Below are positions 22,801 through 34,817 of a DNA stretch of 64,000 bases, one piece after another. The notes beneath the pieces are model-generated. The model did no database searches and had not been told where the DNA came from. It saw nothing but the letters and a program-made list of their open reading frames with translations. Both the position numbers and the translations under genes were made by a program. Origin of the DNA: Ipomoea triloba. Lineage: Eukaryota; Streptophyta; Magnoliopsida; Solanales; Convolvulaceae. The stretch's first letter is position 1. Each line of letters opens with the position of its first letter. The DNA lies in NCBI RefSeq assembly GCF_003576645.1, contig NC_044916.1, positions 15,973,477-16,037,476 on the forward strand. The letters are read 5' to 3'.

Positions 22801-23955
22801 GAACTAACGACCATCATACTCTTCGACGAACCAGGGTCTCAAGACCAAGCTGTTTGGAGTAAAGAGCCTTCGGGATCCTTCTCAGTTCGAACTGCCTACG
22901 ACTGCGCAGCCGAAAACTCCCCCTCACCCGAAGCAGCGAAATGGAATGCTATTTGGAAGTTGAAGTTACCCAGCCGAATCAAAGTCTTCCTGTGGCTAAG
23001 CCGTCATGAGAGAATAATGACCAACAAACAAAGGGTAAAAAGAAGCTTTGCAACCTGTGATAAATGTTGGTGTTGCAAGGATGTTAGCGAAGATATCGAG
23101 CACACTCTGCGCAGATGCCCTGCAGCTGATGAAGTTTGGAGAAGAGTTCTCCCAGATTTTTACTGGAAAACTAGACATCTACCCTTCCAAGGCTGGCTAG
23201 ACAATGGAGTTGCCAACAAGGGAAGTGGGCGGAAACCAGAAGCTGACAACTCCCTATTCGCACTTACGTTGTGGTGGATATGGAAGTGGAGAAATGAGGC
23301 AGTCTTCACTAAGACACTCTACCATCTCCAATCTAAAGTTTTGTGGATTAACACCCAAATGGAGCAAGTCACCGCTGCCTTTTTAAGGTCCAATCTCTAT
23401 TTGGGATCGGAGTCCACTTACCACTGGGAGGGTAGAAGCTGGACTAAACCTGAGCCGGGGATGGTCAAGAGAAACTTTGATGGATCACTGGATCCGCAAA
23501 CCAAAAGAGCAGGATGTGGAGGAGTCGTTAGAGATTCCTCAGGCAACTGGTTATACGGATTTACCAACAATATAGGATCTTGTTCTCCAGACTAAGCCGA
23601 AGCATGGGGACTGCTTAGAGCCATACAAACAGCAGTCCACATGGGTTATAGAAACATTATAGTCGAGGGCGACTCAAAGGAGGTTATTGCTGCCATGAAT
23701 AACTCATCAAACACGACCAACACAATTGGTAATATTCTCAAGGCATGCAGGCAAGAATTAAGACAAATAGAAACATGGAAGTTAGAGCTAATCCCTCGCG
23801 AGATCAACACAGTGGCCGACCAACTCGCTAAATCTTCAAGGCTATATCCTAAAGGATTGCACATGCTCTCTCAACCGCCAGTAGACGTTTTATGGTTTCT
23901 AGAATTTGATAAAATAGAATGCCCAGTATTGCGTCTCATGTATAACATTAGCTAG
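19842..23955 (+). pseudogene. LINE ORF2: endonuclease, reverse transcriptase, RNase H, three breaks
   Basis: ORF2 begins MICFTWNCQGAASKSF, an apurinic-type endonuclease start, with LICGDFNSV and LNSDHIPLL later in that domain. The reverse transcriptase has FVPGRQISYNI, KAYDKLDW, RGIRQGDPISP and the catalytic FFADD at about 21885-21902. A zinc-binding region (CDKCWCC.. with RRCPAADEVW) and a C-terminal RNase H (GVVRDSSGNW, VEGDSKEVI) follow. There are three lesions: TGA at 20865-20867 in the linker (probably from an Arg codon), a one-base frameshift at about 21906 just after FADD, and TAA at 23593-23595 in RNase H. Catalytic residues themselves look unchanged, so this is a moderately young but dead copy. 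Confidence 0.92.
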
Positions 23956-24096
23956 ATATTTTTGGGTTTCCCCCTTCCGCAACAATTAAAAAAATGGTAA
24001 TGTGAAAGAGTTGAACGTACAAATTAGGGACCAAATAAAAGAATGGTTGTAGATGCCGTAAAAGAGTTATATATATATATAAAGTAATTATCACAT

Positions 24097-24216
24097 GGAG
24101 GGGAGTGGGTTCGAGTCTTAGTGGAGATAATTGTTGACTCTTTGTGCTTCAGTAAGGTTGAGAAATCAGCTATGAACAGATACTATATTATAATAGAGTC
24201 AGTAGTACTCAAAAAA
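24097..24216 (+). mobile_element. SINE-like element, copy 2, with 16-bp target duplication
   Basis: The body begins GGAGGGGAGTGGGTTCGAGTC, in which GGTTCGAGTC fits a tRNA-type B box, and ends AATAGAGTCAGTAGTACTC plus an A-run. AAAGTAATTATCACAT occurs at 24081-24096 and 24217-24232. There is no A box, so it is probably 5'-truncated. A tRNA-derived origin is inferred from the B box only. Confidence 0.8.
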
Positions 24217-24287
24217 AAAGTAATTATCACATACTTATTTTTACTATTTGACTAAGTCAAACAGTTAAAAGTTATTGAAAAAGTATT

Positions 24288-24560
24288 TTAACAAACACAT
24301 TCATTGTAGTTAATTTCACTACAGTGCTCACCGTACAACTCTTGTAGGTGATTGGTCATAAATTTTGCGCCAAGCATCTTTTCATGCTGACATTGCAACT
24401 CATTGGTCATAGAGGCGAGGATATAACTCTTAGCCCTTAGATCATCATCCTTCCACTTATCAAACACTGCAATCTCAACATTATGAACAGCAAGCTGATC
24501 AACATCAGCATCATCAGGTATGATACCAATAAGTGACCAACTCTTGCCAATACATCTCAT
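24288..24560 (-). pseudogene. Copia gag fragment
   Basis: The 90-aa frame contains EIAVFDKWKDDDLRAKSYIL, then ASMTNELQ and HLQELYGEH, a pattern typical of the UBN2/copia gag core. No LTR, zinc knuckle or pol adjoins it, and the frame ends on both sides. It is a short relic. Confidence 0.7.
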
Positions 24561-25138
24561 GTATGATTCGATTTTATCAAACTTGGGCTCTATGACCTAG
24601 TGAATCTCACCTAATTAAGGGGCATCTTACCCCAATGGACTCAGTTAAGTCAAACCCACCATCTTGGTAACAAGTAGGGTTGAACTTCAACTTTTCTCAC
24701 CTTAAGGAGTGTTTTGAAAAACAAAGTTTCTAAGTGCTATCACATCACATGTTTAAAATAACAAAATCAAAATATTTTAACACCTATGATCTAAAAACTG
24801 GAAGACACAACATTGTGCACTGCAAGGCACAACAATGTGCTCTGCTACTCTGGTAGGCTAAACAATGTGCTCAAGAAGACTCAACAATATACACTTTAAG
24901 GCAAACAATATTCACTACGAGGGCACAACATTGTGCTCTGCAAGGCATAACAATGTGCTATGTATATAATAACAATGTGTTCTCGAAGGCAAAATAAATT
25001 AACGTACACAAAAGTACCATAATGCCACCGCATTTTATTTTAGTTGCTTTATTCTGAACGTTGATCTGAACTGAATCAAGGGTTGAGATTACATCCTATT
25101 TATCACCCAAGGTTTGGTTTCTTTTTCATTTTATCCTT
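24561..25138. other. Intergenic DNA with a degenerate short repeat
   Basis: At about 24805-24985 the core GCACAACAATGTGCTCTGCA recurs roughly every 20-28 bases with variation (CAACATTGTGC, CAACAATGTGC, CAATATTCAC). The remainder has no recognisable gene. Confidence 0.6.
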
Positions 25139-25160
25139 TATATATATATATATATATATA

Positions 25161-26874
25161 TCTACTATACTAATAAGAGCCAAAGAGAGTAAAACCTAAA
25201 ATGGGTAGAAAAAATGGCGATCAAATTATTTAATCAAATGGATGGTTCAGATGAATTATTTAATCAAATAGATGGTTAAGATAATTCAGATTAATATTAT
25301 TAATAGAGATTACCTAATTTAACCTTACTTTTATGATTATCCGTTAAGTTTTCCGTTAAATATTCTCTTCTCCGTTATATTCCGTTAACTTTTAACTTAC
25401 CTATTAATTTCTATAAGAAAGGTCTTAGGTTCGAACCTCATCTCAATCAAATTTGACATAATTAAGTTTCTCACTCTATTTTACTCTTATTAAATTAAAT
25501 AAATTAGTAGTTACAACAAAAAATGATACATGTGTATTTCTTTAATTTAGAATTATGTGTCTACAATACCTTTATTTGAAAAAATTATTCATTATCAAAA
25601 AATTAAATTAAATAAGAGAAAATAATTTCATTAGTTATATTGTCTTTATTTTCTCTCATGCAAAGATTCTTTACATTCGAATTTATCAATTGATATTCAT
25701 TACATTGTCCATTATCTTATTTTTACAATATCTTGTAATTAAATATCAAAGTTATAGTACAAAATAATGTTATATATTTATTTACCAAGTATTTTATTAA
25801 TATTATGAAAAAAATTTAAATAATTTGAAGTTAATTATATTAACTACTTGGGGATTGGTTGACAAAGAGAGTACTCAAATAACCCAACAAATTGAAGCGG
25901 AATCACTCTATTTTACTCTTACTTAATTATAATTAAATAAATTAGTAGTTACACAAAAAAAATGATACATATGTATTTCTTTAATACCATGAAAGAAATA
26001 AAAAAGAATAGTTTGAAACCAATCATATTAACTACTTGGTGGATTTGTTGACAATGAAAGTACTCAAATAATCCATTACCCAGCAAATTGAAACGAGAAA
26101 CTACCTTTTAATATCTTTGGATCTACATAATATTTAAATTTTTATTTTTTTATTAATTTATTTAATCTTTTTTCTTAAACTAGAGATTTCTTTATCCACA
26201 ATAACTCATTCAACAATAATGGTTGAATAATCCATTACCCAGCAAATTGAAGCGAGAAACTACCTTTTAATATCTTTGGATCTACATAATATTTAAATTT
26301 TTAATTTTTTATTAATTTATTTAATCTTTTTTCTTAAACTAGAGATTTCTTTATCCACAATAACTCATTCAAGAATAATGGTTGAACCAAATGAACCCCA
26401 AGCAGAACACATAAAGGAAAGCCCATAGCTCCTATATCATAATATCATTGCATTGCGTTGTCATCTATGCTACCAACAATAACTGAATTGCAAATAACAC
26501 ACTACCAACAAAAAGGAAGAGAACAAATAGTAAAGATGAAGACAATGACAATGTTACTCAAAAGAGAATTAAGAACACTTAGAAAAATTCAAATTAAAAG
26601 TAGTATTTATTTAGACTATCATTTTTAGACCAAATATTTAGACTATCGATTTTACAAGGTTGCAAACATTTATTTTAGTAATAATTATAATGAATTTTCT
26701 ATATTATCTTGGATTCATACACTTTGAGTTAGATATTTAAATAAAAAAATTCGACATTCAATTACTCATGTATAAACTTCTCCTATATAATCTTGCATTG
26801 ATATACTTTTAAATATTTATTTAACTATAAACATTGGCCATTAACCCATTCGCGTAATGCGCGTATAAAACTAG
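25161..26874 (+). mobile_element. Non-autonomous Helitron, 1714 bp
   Basis: It starts TCTACTATACTAATAAGAGC inside a (TA)n tract and ends CGCGTAATGCGCGTATAAAACTAG followed by T, with the tract resuming. The 5' TC, 3' CTAG, small GC hairpin about 10 bases before the end and insertion between A and T are all Helitron hallmarks. No Rep/helicase or captured gene is seen. It contains a 159-bp tandem duplication at 26067-26384 and a diverged direct repeat (core AAATTAGTAGTTACA) near 25500 and 25940. Confidence 0.9.
26067..26384. repeat. 159-bp tandem duplication inside the Helitron
   Basis: Two near-identical units, 26067-26225 and 26226-26384 (unit begins AATAATCCATTACCCAGCAA), differ at a few positions such as AAACGAG versus AAGCGAG. 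They have therefore diverged since duplication, unlike the exact 42-bp pairs. Confidence 0.85.
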
Positions 26875-26884
26875 TATATATATA

Positions 26885-27390
26885 AAGTGCATGAAAAGTA
26901 AACTTGATATTGGTCATGGACTTCTAAATGGTCAAAATTGAGCTAGTTAATTTTGACCGTACACAATGAATAGTGAGAAATTAAAATCCTATCTATTACA
27001 TGTAAGCTTCCATCAACATATTCGAGTCTTTAACTTTTGAAGTCTTCGGGATATTTGTACATATATTTCATATCTATCAGAAATGGGGTACATATTCTAG
27101 GGAAGGGATTTACATTACAATAATAGATAAGAGGCTCACATGCCCCCATTTTAATTAATCACCAAAAAACGATGCAAAACTCAAATAAATCACATTCATT
27201 CAAGGTGTCCTAAGTCCATGTCCAAATCGACATGTTAATAAGCAATCCATACATAGTGTAAAAATAAGTAATGCATTAATTTGTGTCTTTATAAGATATA
27301 TAATTCAATTATACCAAAATTGGGTCAATCTAAAATAAACTTTATATGGAAACAAATTTCCATATAGTTAATAAACTTCCATTAATTAAT
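26885..27390. other. Intergenic AT-rich DNA
   Basis: No gene or element ends could be supported in this stretch. Confidence 0.55.
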
Positions 27391-27997
27391 TTCTCCCTCT
27401 ATCCCATTTTATCTGTCATACTTACCAAGGTTGAAAAAATCGTTATGCACCTAGAATTTTTTTTTTTAAATTTTAAATTTAAATTTTTAAAAAAAAAATA
27501 TTTTAAGTGTTAATAATTGTAAAGTGTTTAATATTGTAAGTCTTTACATTTTAATTGTTAAATAGTTAATACTTATTAAATTATTATTTATTAATTATTA
27601 TTGCATTAGTTATTAGTTTAATTTAGTTATTACTTATTATTTTATTTAAAAAAAACACCTAGCCGGCCGGTGGCCTAGGCGACCCAGGCATCGCCTAGTC
27701 GGTCAACTAGGCGCCCGGTCGCGAAGGAGGCCGATTTTGACCTTGCTCGATGCGGCCGGGCGCCGCTTTAATCGGCGTCTAGGCGCGATTTCTTTTTTTT
27801 TTTTTTTTTTAACTAGTGTTTTTTTTTTACTTATTTTAAATTTGATTGTTTGTGTTTAATAGTAGTTTTAGTGTAGTTTTTAAATATATAAATTTTGTAT
27901 ACTAATACAAAACTTAATATTATGAAAAATTAGATTAGAAATAACTTTAGCCAAACCTCGTTAACCGAACTATACACATAAAATGGGATGGAGGAAG
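27391..27997. mobile_element. Stowaway-like MITE carrying a GC-rich insert
   Basis: The left end TTCTCCCTCTATCCCATTTTAT and the inverted right end CTTCCTCCATCCCATTTTAT match the Stowaway consensus (CTCCCTCCGTCCC). A TA follows the right end. Inside, 27652-27792 is sharply GC-rich (see the separate entry), flanked by homopolymer A and T runs, and looks like a second insertion. Confidence 0.65.
27652..27792. other. GC-rich island in AT-rich DNA
   Basis: The stretch has repeated CCTAGGCG/GCCTAG and CGGCCGG motifs in imperfect inverted arrangement, bounded by A-run and T-run. Such islands occur in plant repetitive DNA. No coding signal is seen. Confidence 0.5.
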
Positions 27998-28150
27998 TAA
28001 TTGCATACCAAAATCAAATTTGCATGAAATCAATCAATTACTATTATAATATTATTTTAAATTAAACAATTTAATCTAAAATGTAATCATGGAATCTTTC
28101 CTAAATAGCATTCAATTATCACATAAAGAATCACAATTTAAGGAGTAAAA

Positions 28151-29063
28151 AAAATAGGCTAAAGTGTCATGTTGCACCATGAACTATATTGGATTATTCA
28201 TGCCGCACCTTGAACTTTCATAACGTCCATTTCGATACATAAACCATTAATTTTTTTCATCTAGCATTTTTCACAGGTTACCAGGTTACTATGATGACAT
28301 AGCACATGTAATTAGATTATGTGAATCTTCTTTTTAAGTGAACCCAAAATTTTTAAGTAAACCCCAAAAATCAACGTCTCACGCTGCCCCTCCCCTGTGC
28401 CTTCAGTCGGACAAGTGCTCACTAGACCAAATCACCACAGCCCCTACACAATCCACTGCTCCTCCCCTCCCTTGCGGCAGCGTGCGCCGAGCCCACCGAC
28501 GACCTACCTAGGGGTGACCGCGGTTCGTTCTGGTTCCGAACCGCCGGTTCACGGTTCCAAGGTTACACAAACCAGAACAGGAACCTTATGTAAAGGTTAC
28601 GGTTCTGATTCAACCGGAATTTTTTTTTTAGTGTATATAATTATATATAATATGTTTTGTTATTATAAAAACCATATTATAATTTTTTATTATTATTATT
28701 TTGGCTACTGCCTACTGGCAGTAGCTAAATATAATTTTTTAAAAATATATTTAGCTACTGCCAGTAGCTAAATGCCTAAATATAAGAATTTCTTTTTATT
28801 ATTATTTTACGGTTCCGGTACCGGTGGTTAGGCTGGAAAAGGTTTAGAAGAAAACAAAAAAAAAATTCAAAAAAGAAGAAGAAGAAAACAAAAAAAAGTC
28901 CAAGTCAACATAGATTACCTATAACTTGTAGGTAATCTGTAAAAATTTCTAGATGAAAAAAAATTAATGGTTTGTGTATCGAAATAGACCTTATGAAAGT
29001 TCAAGATGCGGCATGAATAATCCAATATAGTTCATAGTGCGCGATGACACTTTAGCCTATTTT
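28151..29063. mobile_element. Foldback element with inverted repeats of about 110 bp
   Basis: 28151-28265 (AAAATAGGCTAAAGTGTCAT...) is matched in inverted form by 28955-29063 (...CACTTTAGCCTATTTT). No target duplication could be settled because the flanks are A/T runs. Inside are a GGTTCCG-rich segment at 28515-28615, a short inverted repeat around GGCAGTAGCTAAATATA at 28703-28775, and purine-rich DNA. A frame at 28397-28771 runs across repeats and is not considered a gene. Confidence 0.8.
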
Positions 29064-29496
29064 CAAAATCATATATAACAATATATTTATTACTACCATA
29101 AAAATCATATTTTCAATGGTAATTTACAATATAATATATCATCATCTAATCTTCCAAAATATTAATTTTTCAAATATAGAAAAATAATCATTTCTATAAT
29201 AATTAATACTACAAAAATATCTCATGTTTACATTTGTAGCAATTAATATCCAATTATTCATATAAAATATTTTTCAAAATATAACAACTAAGGCTGTCAT
29301 CAACCCTGCCAATCTCCCCCTTTCTAATCTATGTGGCAAGAGCGAGTTTTTTTTATTTATTATTATTTAATGACATGTGTGTTGTAATAGGAGAGAGAAA
29401 TTGTTAAATTAGCAATAGGAGAGAGAATGAAAAAGTGGAAGAAAACGTATGGTAAATTTGATTTTTGTACTTTTTTTTTTAATCTTTTTTATTTCC
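29064..29496. other. Intergenic AT-rich DNA
   Basis: No gene or element could be supported here. It leads into the 3' end of the LINE. Confidence 0.5.
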
Positions 29497-29538
29497 TATT
29501 ATATTCTTTTTTTTGAAATAAAAACGAGGAAATATATA

Positions 29539-32500
29539 TTAAGCAAGATCAAAAGTCAGAACATGCGAAATACAAGGAAAAGGGACTGAGGTACAGTCCA
29601 TACAATCTGACTTGGATAAGGCATCCCTAGCAAGAGCGTGGGCGACCCTATTCGCAGACCGTCTAACAAAAGTGAAGCTAAGGTTACCAAACTCTCTAGC
29701 TAGTACTATGATATCGTGGATGAGAAGATCAAAAGAAGACACAAGATGATTGTGCTGGATAGCGTTGATCACTTGGATGCAATATGATTCTAGCTGGATG
29801 TTGTCAAGGTGCAATATTTGGTCCATTTCAAAGCCTCTCTGACACTTAGAGCTTCTGCCTCACCAGGTTCAAAAAACCCCATCCAAGGAACTTGCCTAGC
29901 AGCCACAAGATAACCATCAGAATCTCTAATGACAAAGCCCAACCCCATTTTCTTCCTGACAGAATCCAAAGCAGCATCAACATTTAATTTCAAATAACAT
30001 GGGGCCGGTTTCAGCCAGGATTCATCAACCATACCTTGATTGTTAGGGAGTTCCAGACCATAATTCGCTGAAGTCCATTCTTGAAGGTAAATGCATGCCT
30101 AATCCGTAATCTGAGATGAGGTGGTAGATCTGTTGTTCCAAACTTTATCGTTCCGAGCCTCCCAAATTCTCCAGCAGGTTATGATAAGCTTGCATAGGGC
30201 ACCATCCTCTAGAGAATTAAAGCAGTTACCAACCCAATCCTGGAATGAAGAGAAGTTGGCATAGTTAATACCACCAAGGTTATCCCAACAAGATCTTGCA
30301 AGGCTGCAGTGCACGAATAATTGCAAGCTGGACTCATCCTCCATATTACAAAGCTGACAAACAGTGGGAATTTGGACCTGTTTTGTTCTCAACATACAGC
30401 AGGTAGGGAGTGCATTAGAATTCACTTTCCAAAAGAAAACTTTCACCTTAGGAGGAAGTTTGAGGTTCCACATCTTGGTCCATAGAGGAATGGCCACATT
30501 TTGGTAATTCTGCTGGAGCATGTTATAGCAGCTACGAACGGTAAATAACCCTTTAGCATCTCCCCTCCAAATGACTCTGTCTTCCACTTTACTTTCGGCC
30601 ACAGGGATTTTCATGATCTGTTGGGCATCTTCATCAATAAACAAGTCTTTGAGAATCTCAAGCTCCCAATCTGTCTTCTGGATATTCATGAGGGAATCCA
30701 CAGTGATGTCTTTAAGCTGATCAATGACTGGAGTTTGAATAAAAGGAGCAGAGTTATTAGGAATCCAAGGATCACCCCAAACTTTTATTAAAGACCCATC
30801 TCCCACCCTCCATCTACACCCATCTTTAATAATCCTTTGGGTTTCAAAAATACTACGCCAGATGAATGAAGGGTTACTACCTAAAGAGGCATTTAGGAAA
30901 GAGCCTCTAGGGTAATATCTAGCTTTATACAGTCTAGATGACAAGGAGTTAGGGAACTGAATCAGCCTCCAAGCCTGTTTTGCTAGCATGGAAATGTTGA
31001 AGTCCCGGAATTTCCTAAAGCCCATACCTCCCCACTTCTTTGGTACACACAAAGTTTCCCAGTTCTTCCACCTTATACCCCTCCTCTCTCCACCCTCACA
31101 TCCCCACCAATACCCATTCATAACCCTTTCGATCTCTCTACACATCTCTAGGGGTAGGAGGAATACGCTCATGGCATAGGTAGGCAAAGCTTGAAGGACA
31201 TTTTTTATAAGAATTTCTCTACCCGCTGTAGATAGGAATCTGCTATTCCAGCTATTAATTCTACCAATCACCCTCTCTTTTATATAACCCAAGACCTGTC
31301 TTTTGTTTCTCCCTATAATCGAAGGAACTCCAAGGTAAGAGCCAGTCAGGGTGCCTTCAGGAAAGTTTAGCAATGCACACAAAAAATTTCTCTGGTCAGA
31401 TTCAACATTTCTACTGAATATGGTTGTGGATTTAGAATGATTAACAAGTTGACCAGATGCAGCCACAAAGTTACTAATAATATTTCTGATGGTAGAGCAC
31501 TCTGGAACAGTAGCCCTGCAGAATATATAACAATCATCTGCAAAAAACAAGTTGGTAATTTCTAGGGCCCCCCTGGCAACTTGGACACCATGTAATTGCC
31601 CAGCTCTTTTATGTTTCTGAATCATGGCCTCTAGAACCTCAAGAATAAGAATAAAAAGGTAGGGAGAAATGGGGTCGCCCTGACGAATACCTCTGCTAGG
31701 AACTACAGAACCAATTTCCCGGCCCTCAAGGAGAATTTTATAGTTGACTGTTGAAACAAATTCCCAAATTAAGTTCACAAACTGCTGCCCAAACCCCATT
31801 TTAAGAAGGATAGCCTTAAGGAAGGACCAATCAACCCGGTCATAGGCTTTACTAAGGTCAAGTTTAATACCAACAAAACCCATTTTCCCTTGTCTCTTCC
31901 TTTTCAGATAGTGATTAATTTCATAACCCACCATAATATTATCAGTAATCAGACGACCAGGGACAAAAGCAGATTGTGAATCAGCAACCAGAACACCAAG
32001 GACGGACTTGACTCTATTAGCATGGATTTTTGACAAGATTTTATATAGAACATTACAGAGGGCTATAGGCCTAAGATCAGTAAGAAGCTAGGATTTGATT
32101 TCTTAGGGATAAGGGCAATATGAGTAGAATTGATTCCTAAGGGCAGTTTCCCTGATTGGAGACAATTAGAGCAGAAACTGACAACTTCAGGCCCAATTAT
32201 ATCCCAGAAATGTTGAAAGAAACCAGGGCTAAGACCATCTAGACCTGGGGATTTATCAGGTTTCATATCAAAAGGGGCTCGTCTAACTTCCTCCATAGAT
32301 ACCCTTCTAACTAACATAGAATTCTGGCTATCAGTGATTCTCGGGTGAACACAATCAAGAATACTCTCAAAATCCCCTTGCCTACTGGAAAATAAATCAT
32401 TAAAATAAACAGTGATGAGATTATCCAAATCAGTACCTTTAGTAACCCACTGGTCATTGTCGTCTTTGAGTCGAGCAATAGAGTTATTCTGCTTTCGTCT

Positions 32501-33586
32501 ACGAGCTGAGTTGTGAAAAAAACTAGAGTTTGTGTCGCCTTCCTGAAGCCAGAACTGTTTTGCTATCTGCTTCCAGTAAGCATTCTGCTGGTTGAGGACT
32601 CTAAGGTATTCCCCTTGCGCCATTTTGAATAATGTAATCCCATGGGTGTCCCGGCGATGCTTCGTTCTTTCCATCAATTTCCTCCAATAGGACAGTCTCT
32701 TCTGGAAATCTCGAGCAAAATTTTTCCCCCAGTTCCATATCGCCTTACCACAACGCTCAATTCGATCAAGAAGGAGCTGGACTTGAGAGTTTGACCAGCA
32801 TTGCGTCATGACTTCCCTACAGAGTGACTCCCTGAGCTAGAGGTTCTCAAAGCGGAACCTAGGTTTACGCCCAAATGAGATAGAAGGTAGTAATTGGATG
32901 TGGAGGGAGAGGTGATCACTCCTCGGTGTCACCACAGACGAGGCCGTAGCACGATTGAATACTTCACGCCACTCATCAGAAACAAGAATGCGGTCCAATT
33001 TGGCTTCAATCCAATGTGGGGAACCCTTTCCTCGTTCCCATGTAAATTGATGACCCCCAAAACTAAAGTCCTTCAGACCACTAAATTCAACAACCTCACG
33101 AAAGCCGGCAATCAACCTTGTTGGCTGGGGATTTCCACCACGTTTTTCATTCGCATCTAGAACATTATTGAAGTCACCCATAACCACCCAAGGAAGGGAG
33201 CTTAGGGTAAACAGCTGTTTGAGGAGAGCCCACGATTCATGACGTCGGTGACGCTCTGGAATCCCATAGAAACCAGTGAACCTCCATCTCGCATCGCCGG
33301 AGTTAAGAGAGATTTCTGCATCGATGTGATTATGCGAGTAAGATTTGATATCCACCTCTATTCCTTCCTTCCACATCATGGCTAGACCACCCCGGTGTCC
33401 CACATTACTTACCACGAAAAGACCCGTAAAACCAAGCTTTGTCTTGATGGGCTGGAGTTTATTAGGCCCAACAAAAGTTTCAATTAAAAACAGAACATTA
33501 GGTTTCTTGTTGTGGACAAGATCCACTAATACTTGAATTGTCGCTGGGTTCCCAAGCCCACGACAATTCCAAGAGAGGAGACTCAT
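29539..33586 (-). pseudogene. LINE ORF2: endonuclease, reverse transcriptase, RNase H, four breaks
   Basis: It begins MSLLSWNCRGLGNPATIQVL, the usual endonuclease start, with VVMGDFNNVL and TPRSDHLSL following. The reverse transcriptase has KSPGLDGLSPGFFQ, FVPGRLITDNIM, KAYDRVDWSF, RGIRQGDPISPYLF and the catalytic FFADD at about 31537. Then comes the zinc-binding reverse-transcriptase-associated domain (CQLCNMEDESSLQLFVHC) and RNase H (LNVDAALD, GFVIRDSDGY, RVAHALARDAL). The breaks are: TAG at 32837-32839 after FENL (a Trp in relatives), a frameshift near 32085, TAG at 30099-30101, and a frameshift near 29815. Catalytic residues remain recognisable. The copy is inactive. Confidence 0.92.
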
Positions 33587-34059
33587 AGTTCTGGACGGCC
33601 TAGCTCACAGGACCCGCCACATGCAAGTTTTTTGGGCTAGGAGTAGGAGTAGAAATATTGACGGCTTGTTGGGCTGATAGTGTAGTTGGGCTATGGAGCT
33701 CAGTCCTTCTCCTCTTTTGATCCAGAACGACAAGCCCATCCTCATAAAGGTCACCATGGTTCATGACCACATCAGACAAAAGAGATGCCTCCCCCTCTAC
33801 CTGCATTTTGGTGCACTCAAGGTGGACGTGGCTCACACTGCCATCATTCGTACACTGCATGATCCGCTACTCAGACTAAGGTACTGCAATTGGTACACCA
33901 CTCCCTTCTGTCCCGACATTGTCCTTTTTCTAACCACTGATTTGTCCTGTTTCAATACTACCAGGCTTCTCGGAAAATAGCCACTTGTTTGCCGTCGCCG
34001 GTGAAGCTCACCGACCCGCCGCCCGCAGCCAGACTCCATATTGTTTCTCATCATCCAGC

Positions 34060-34817
34060 TTCACACCTTCAAAGAGTTTATGGTAGAATTTTTCAGTGTG
34101 GCCTAGGAGTCCACAAATGAAGCAGAAGTGAGGGAGTCTTTCATATTTGAAAGAAATCCACACCTAGTCGCCATCTTTCCTCTTGATTCTCATTTTTGCA
34201 ATGAGGGGTTTTGTGATATCTATCGAGACTCTGATACGTAGGAATGATTTCCAGAGGCTTTCAACGTTGGTTTTGTCAGACTTGATAAACTTACCCACGT
34301 GATTCCCTATTGCCATAACAACTTTTTCAGAGAAGAAGCCCAGCGGGAGATCATGTACTTGAACCCAGAAATCAGCCATGCCAAGTTGCATTTCATGTGG
34401 AGGGATGTCTGGGCGAAGTTTTTCAAGCACCAAGAGACATTGCTCAAAAGCCCAAGGGCCATCGTCCAGAATGTGGTCCATGTCCACCTCGTGGAAAAAC
34501 TGGAATAAGAATAAGTTAGGAGCAAGATCAGTAACAACCAGACCTTTTCCCGGGCGCCATACTGCCGCCATAATCTCCTTCATTATGTTGAACTTTATGA
34601 GCTTTTCTGTAAGGAGTCGTCCCACAAGCGCATAGCGGTAGTCTCCCTCACTGTCAGTATTCTCATCCTCGTCAATGATCAAATCAGAGTTGTTGATAGA
34701 GAGGCCAGCGCACGCATGAGCAATATCCGAAAGAGTGGCGGTTGTTTGCGGAAGGGGGTTTGTTTCGGTGGGTGGAGGAGGTTGGGTGTGGGCAGATTCA
34801 TTTTGGGGACCTTCCAT
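34060..34817 (-). pseudogene. LINE ORF1: DUF4283 domain and zinc knuckle, broken
   Basis: This is the RNA-binding ORF1 of plant L1 elements. The first 217 codons are open: an acidic Pro/Thr-rich start, then the DUF4283 domain with LVGRLLTEKLIKFNIMK, GPWAFEQCLLVLEK and WVQVHDLPLGFFSEK. An in-frame TAG at 34164-34166 follows KRKDGD, where relatives have Trp. The same frame continues with the zinc-knuckle region CFICGLLGHTEKFYH, in which the last zinc-binding Cys appears as Phe. A further stretch to about 33600 shows no long frame, so the C-terminus is decayed. Confidence 0.85.

Larger units (their letters stand above)
19358..23991 (+). mobile_element. L1-type LINE, 5'-truncated in ORF1, with 18-bp target duplication
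   Basis: The insert is bounded by perfect copies of AAATGGTAATGTGAAAGA at 19340-19357 and 23992-24009. It contains the C-terminal part of ORF1 (to 19811), ORF2 (19842-23955) and a short 3' UTR ending ACAATTAAAA. 5' truncation, long target duplication and an A-rich 3' end are hallmarks of target-primed reverse transcription. Confidence 0.95.

Noticed and set aside
28397..28771. 124-codon frame in the foldback element
   Set aside because: It crosses GGTTCCG repeats and AT-rich repeat DNA and ends in low-complexity residues. It is inconsistent with a gene.
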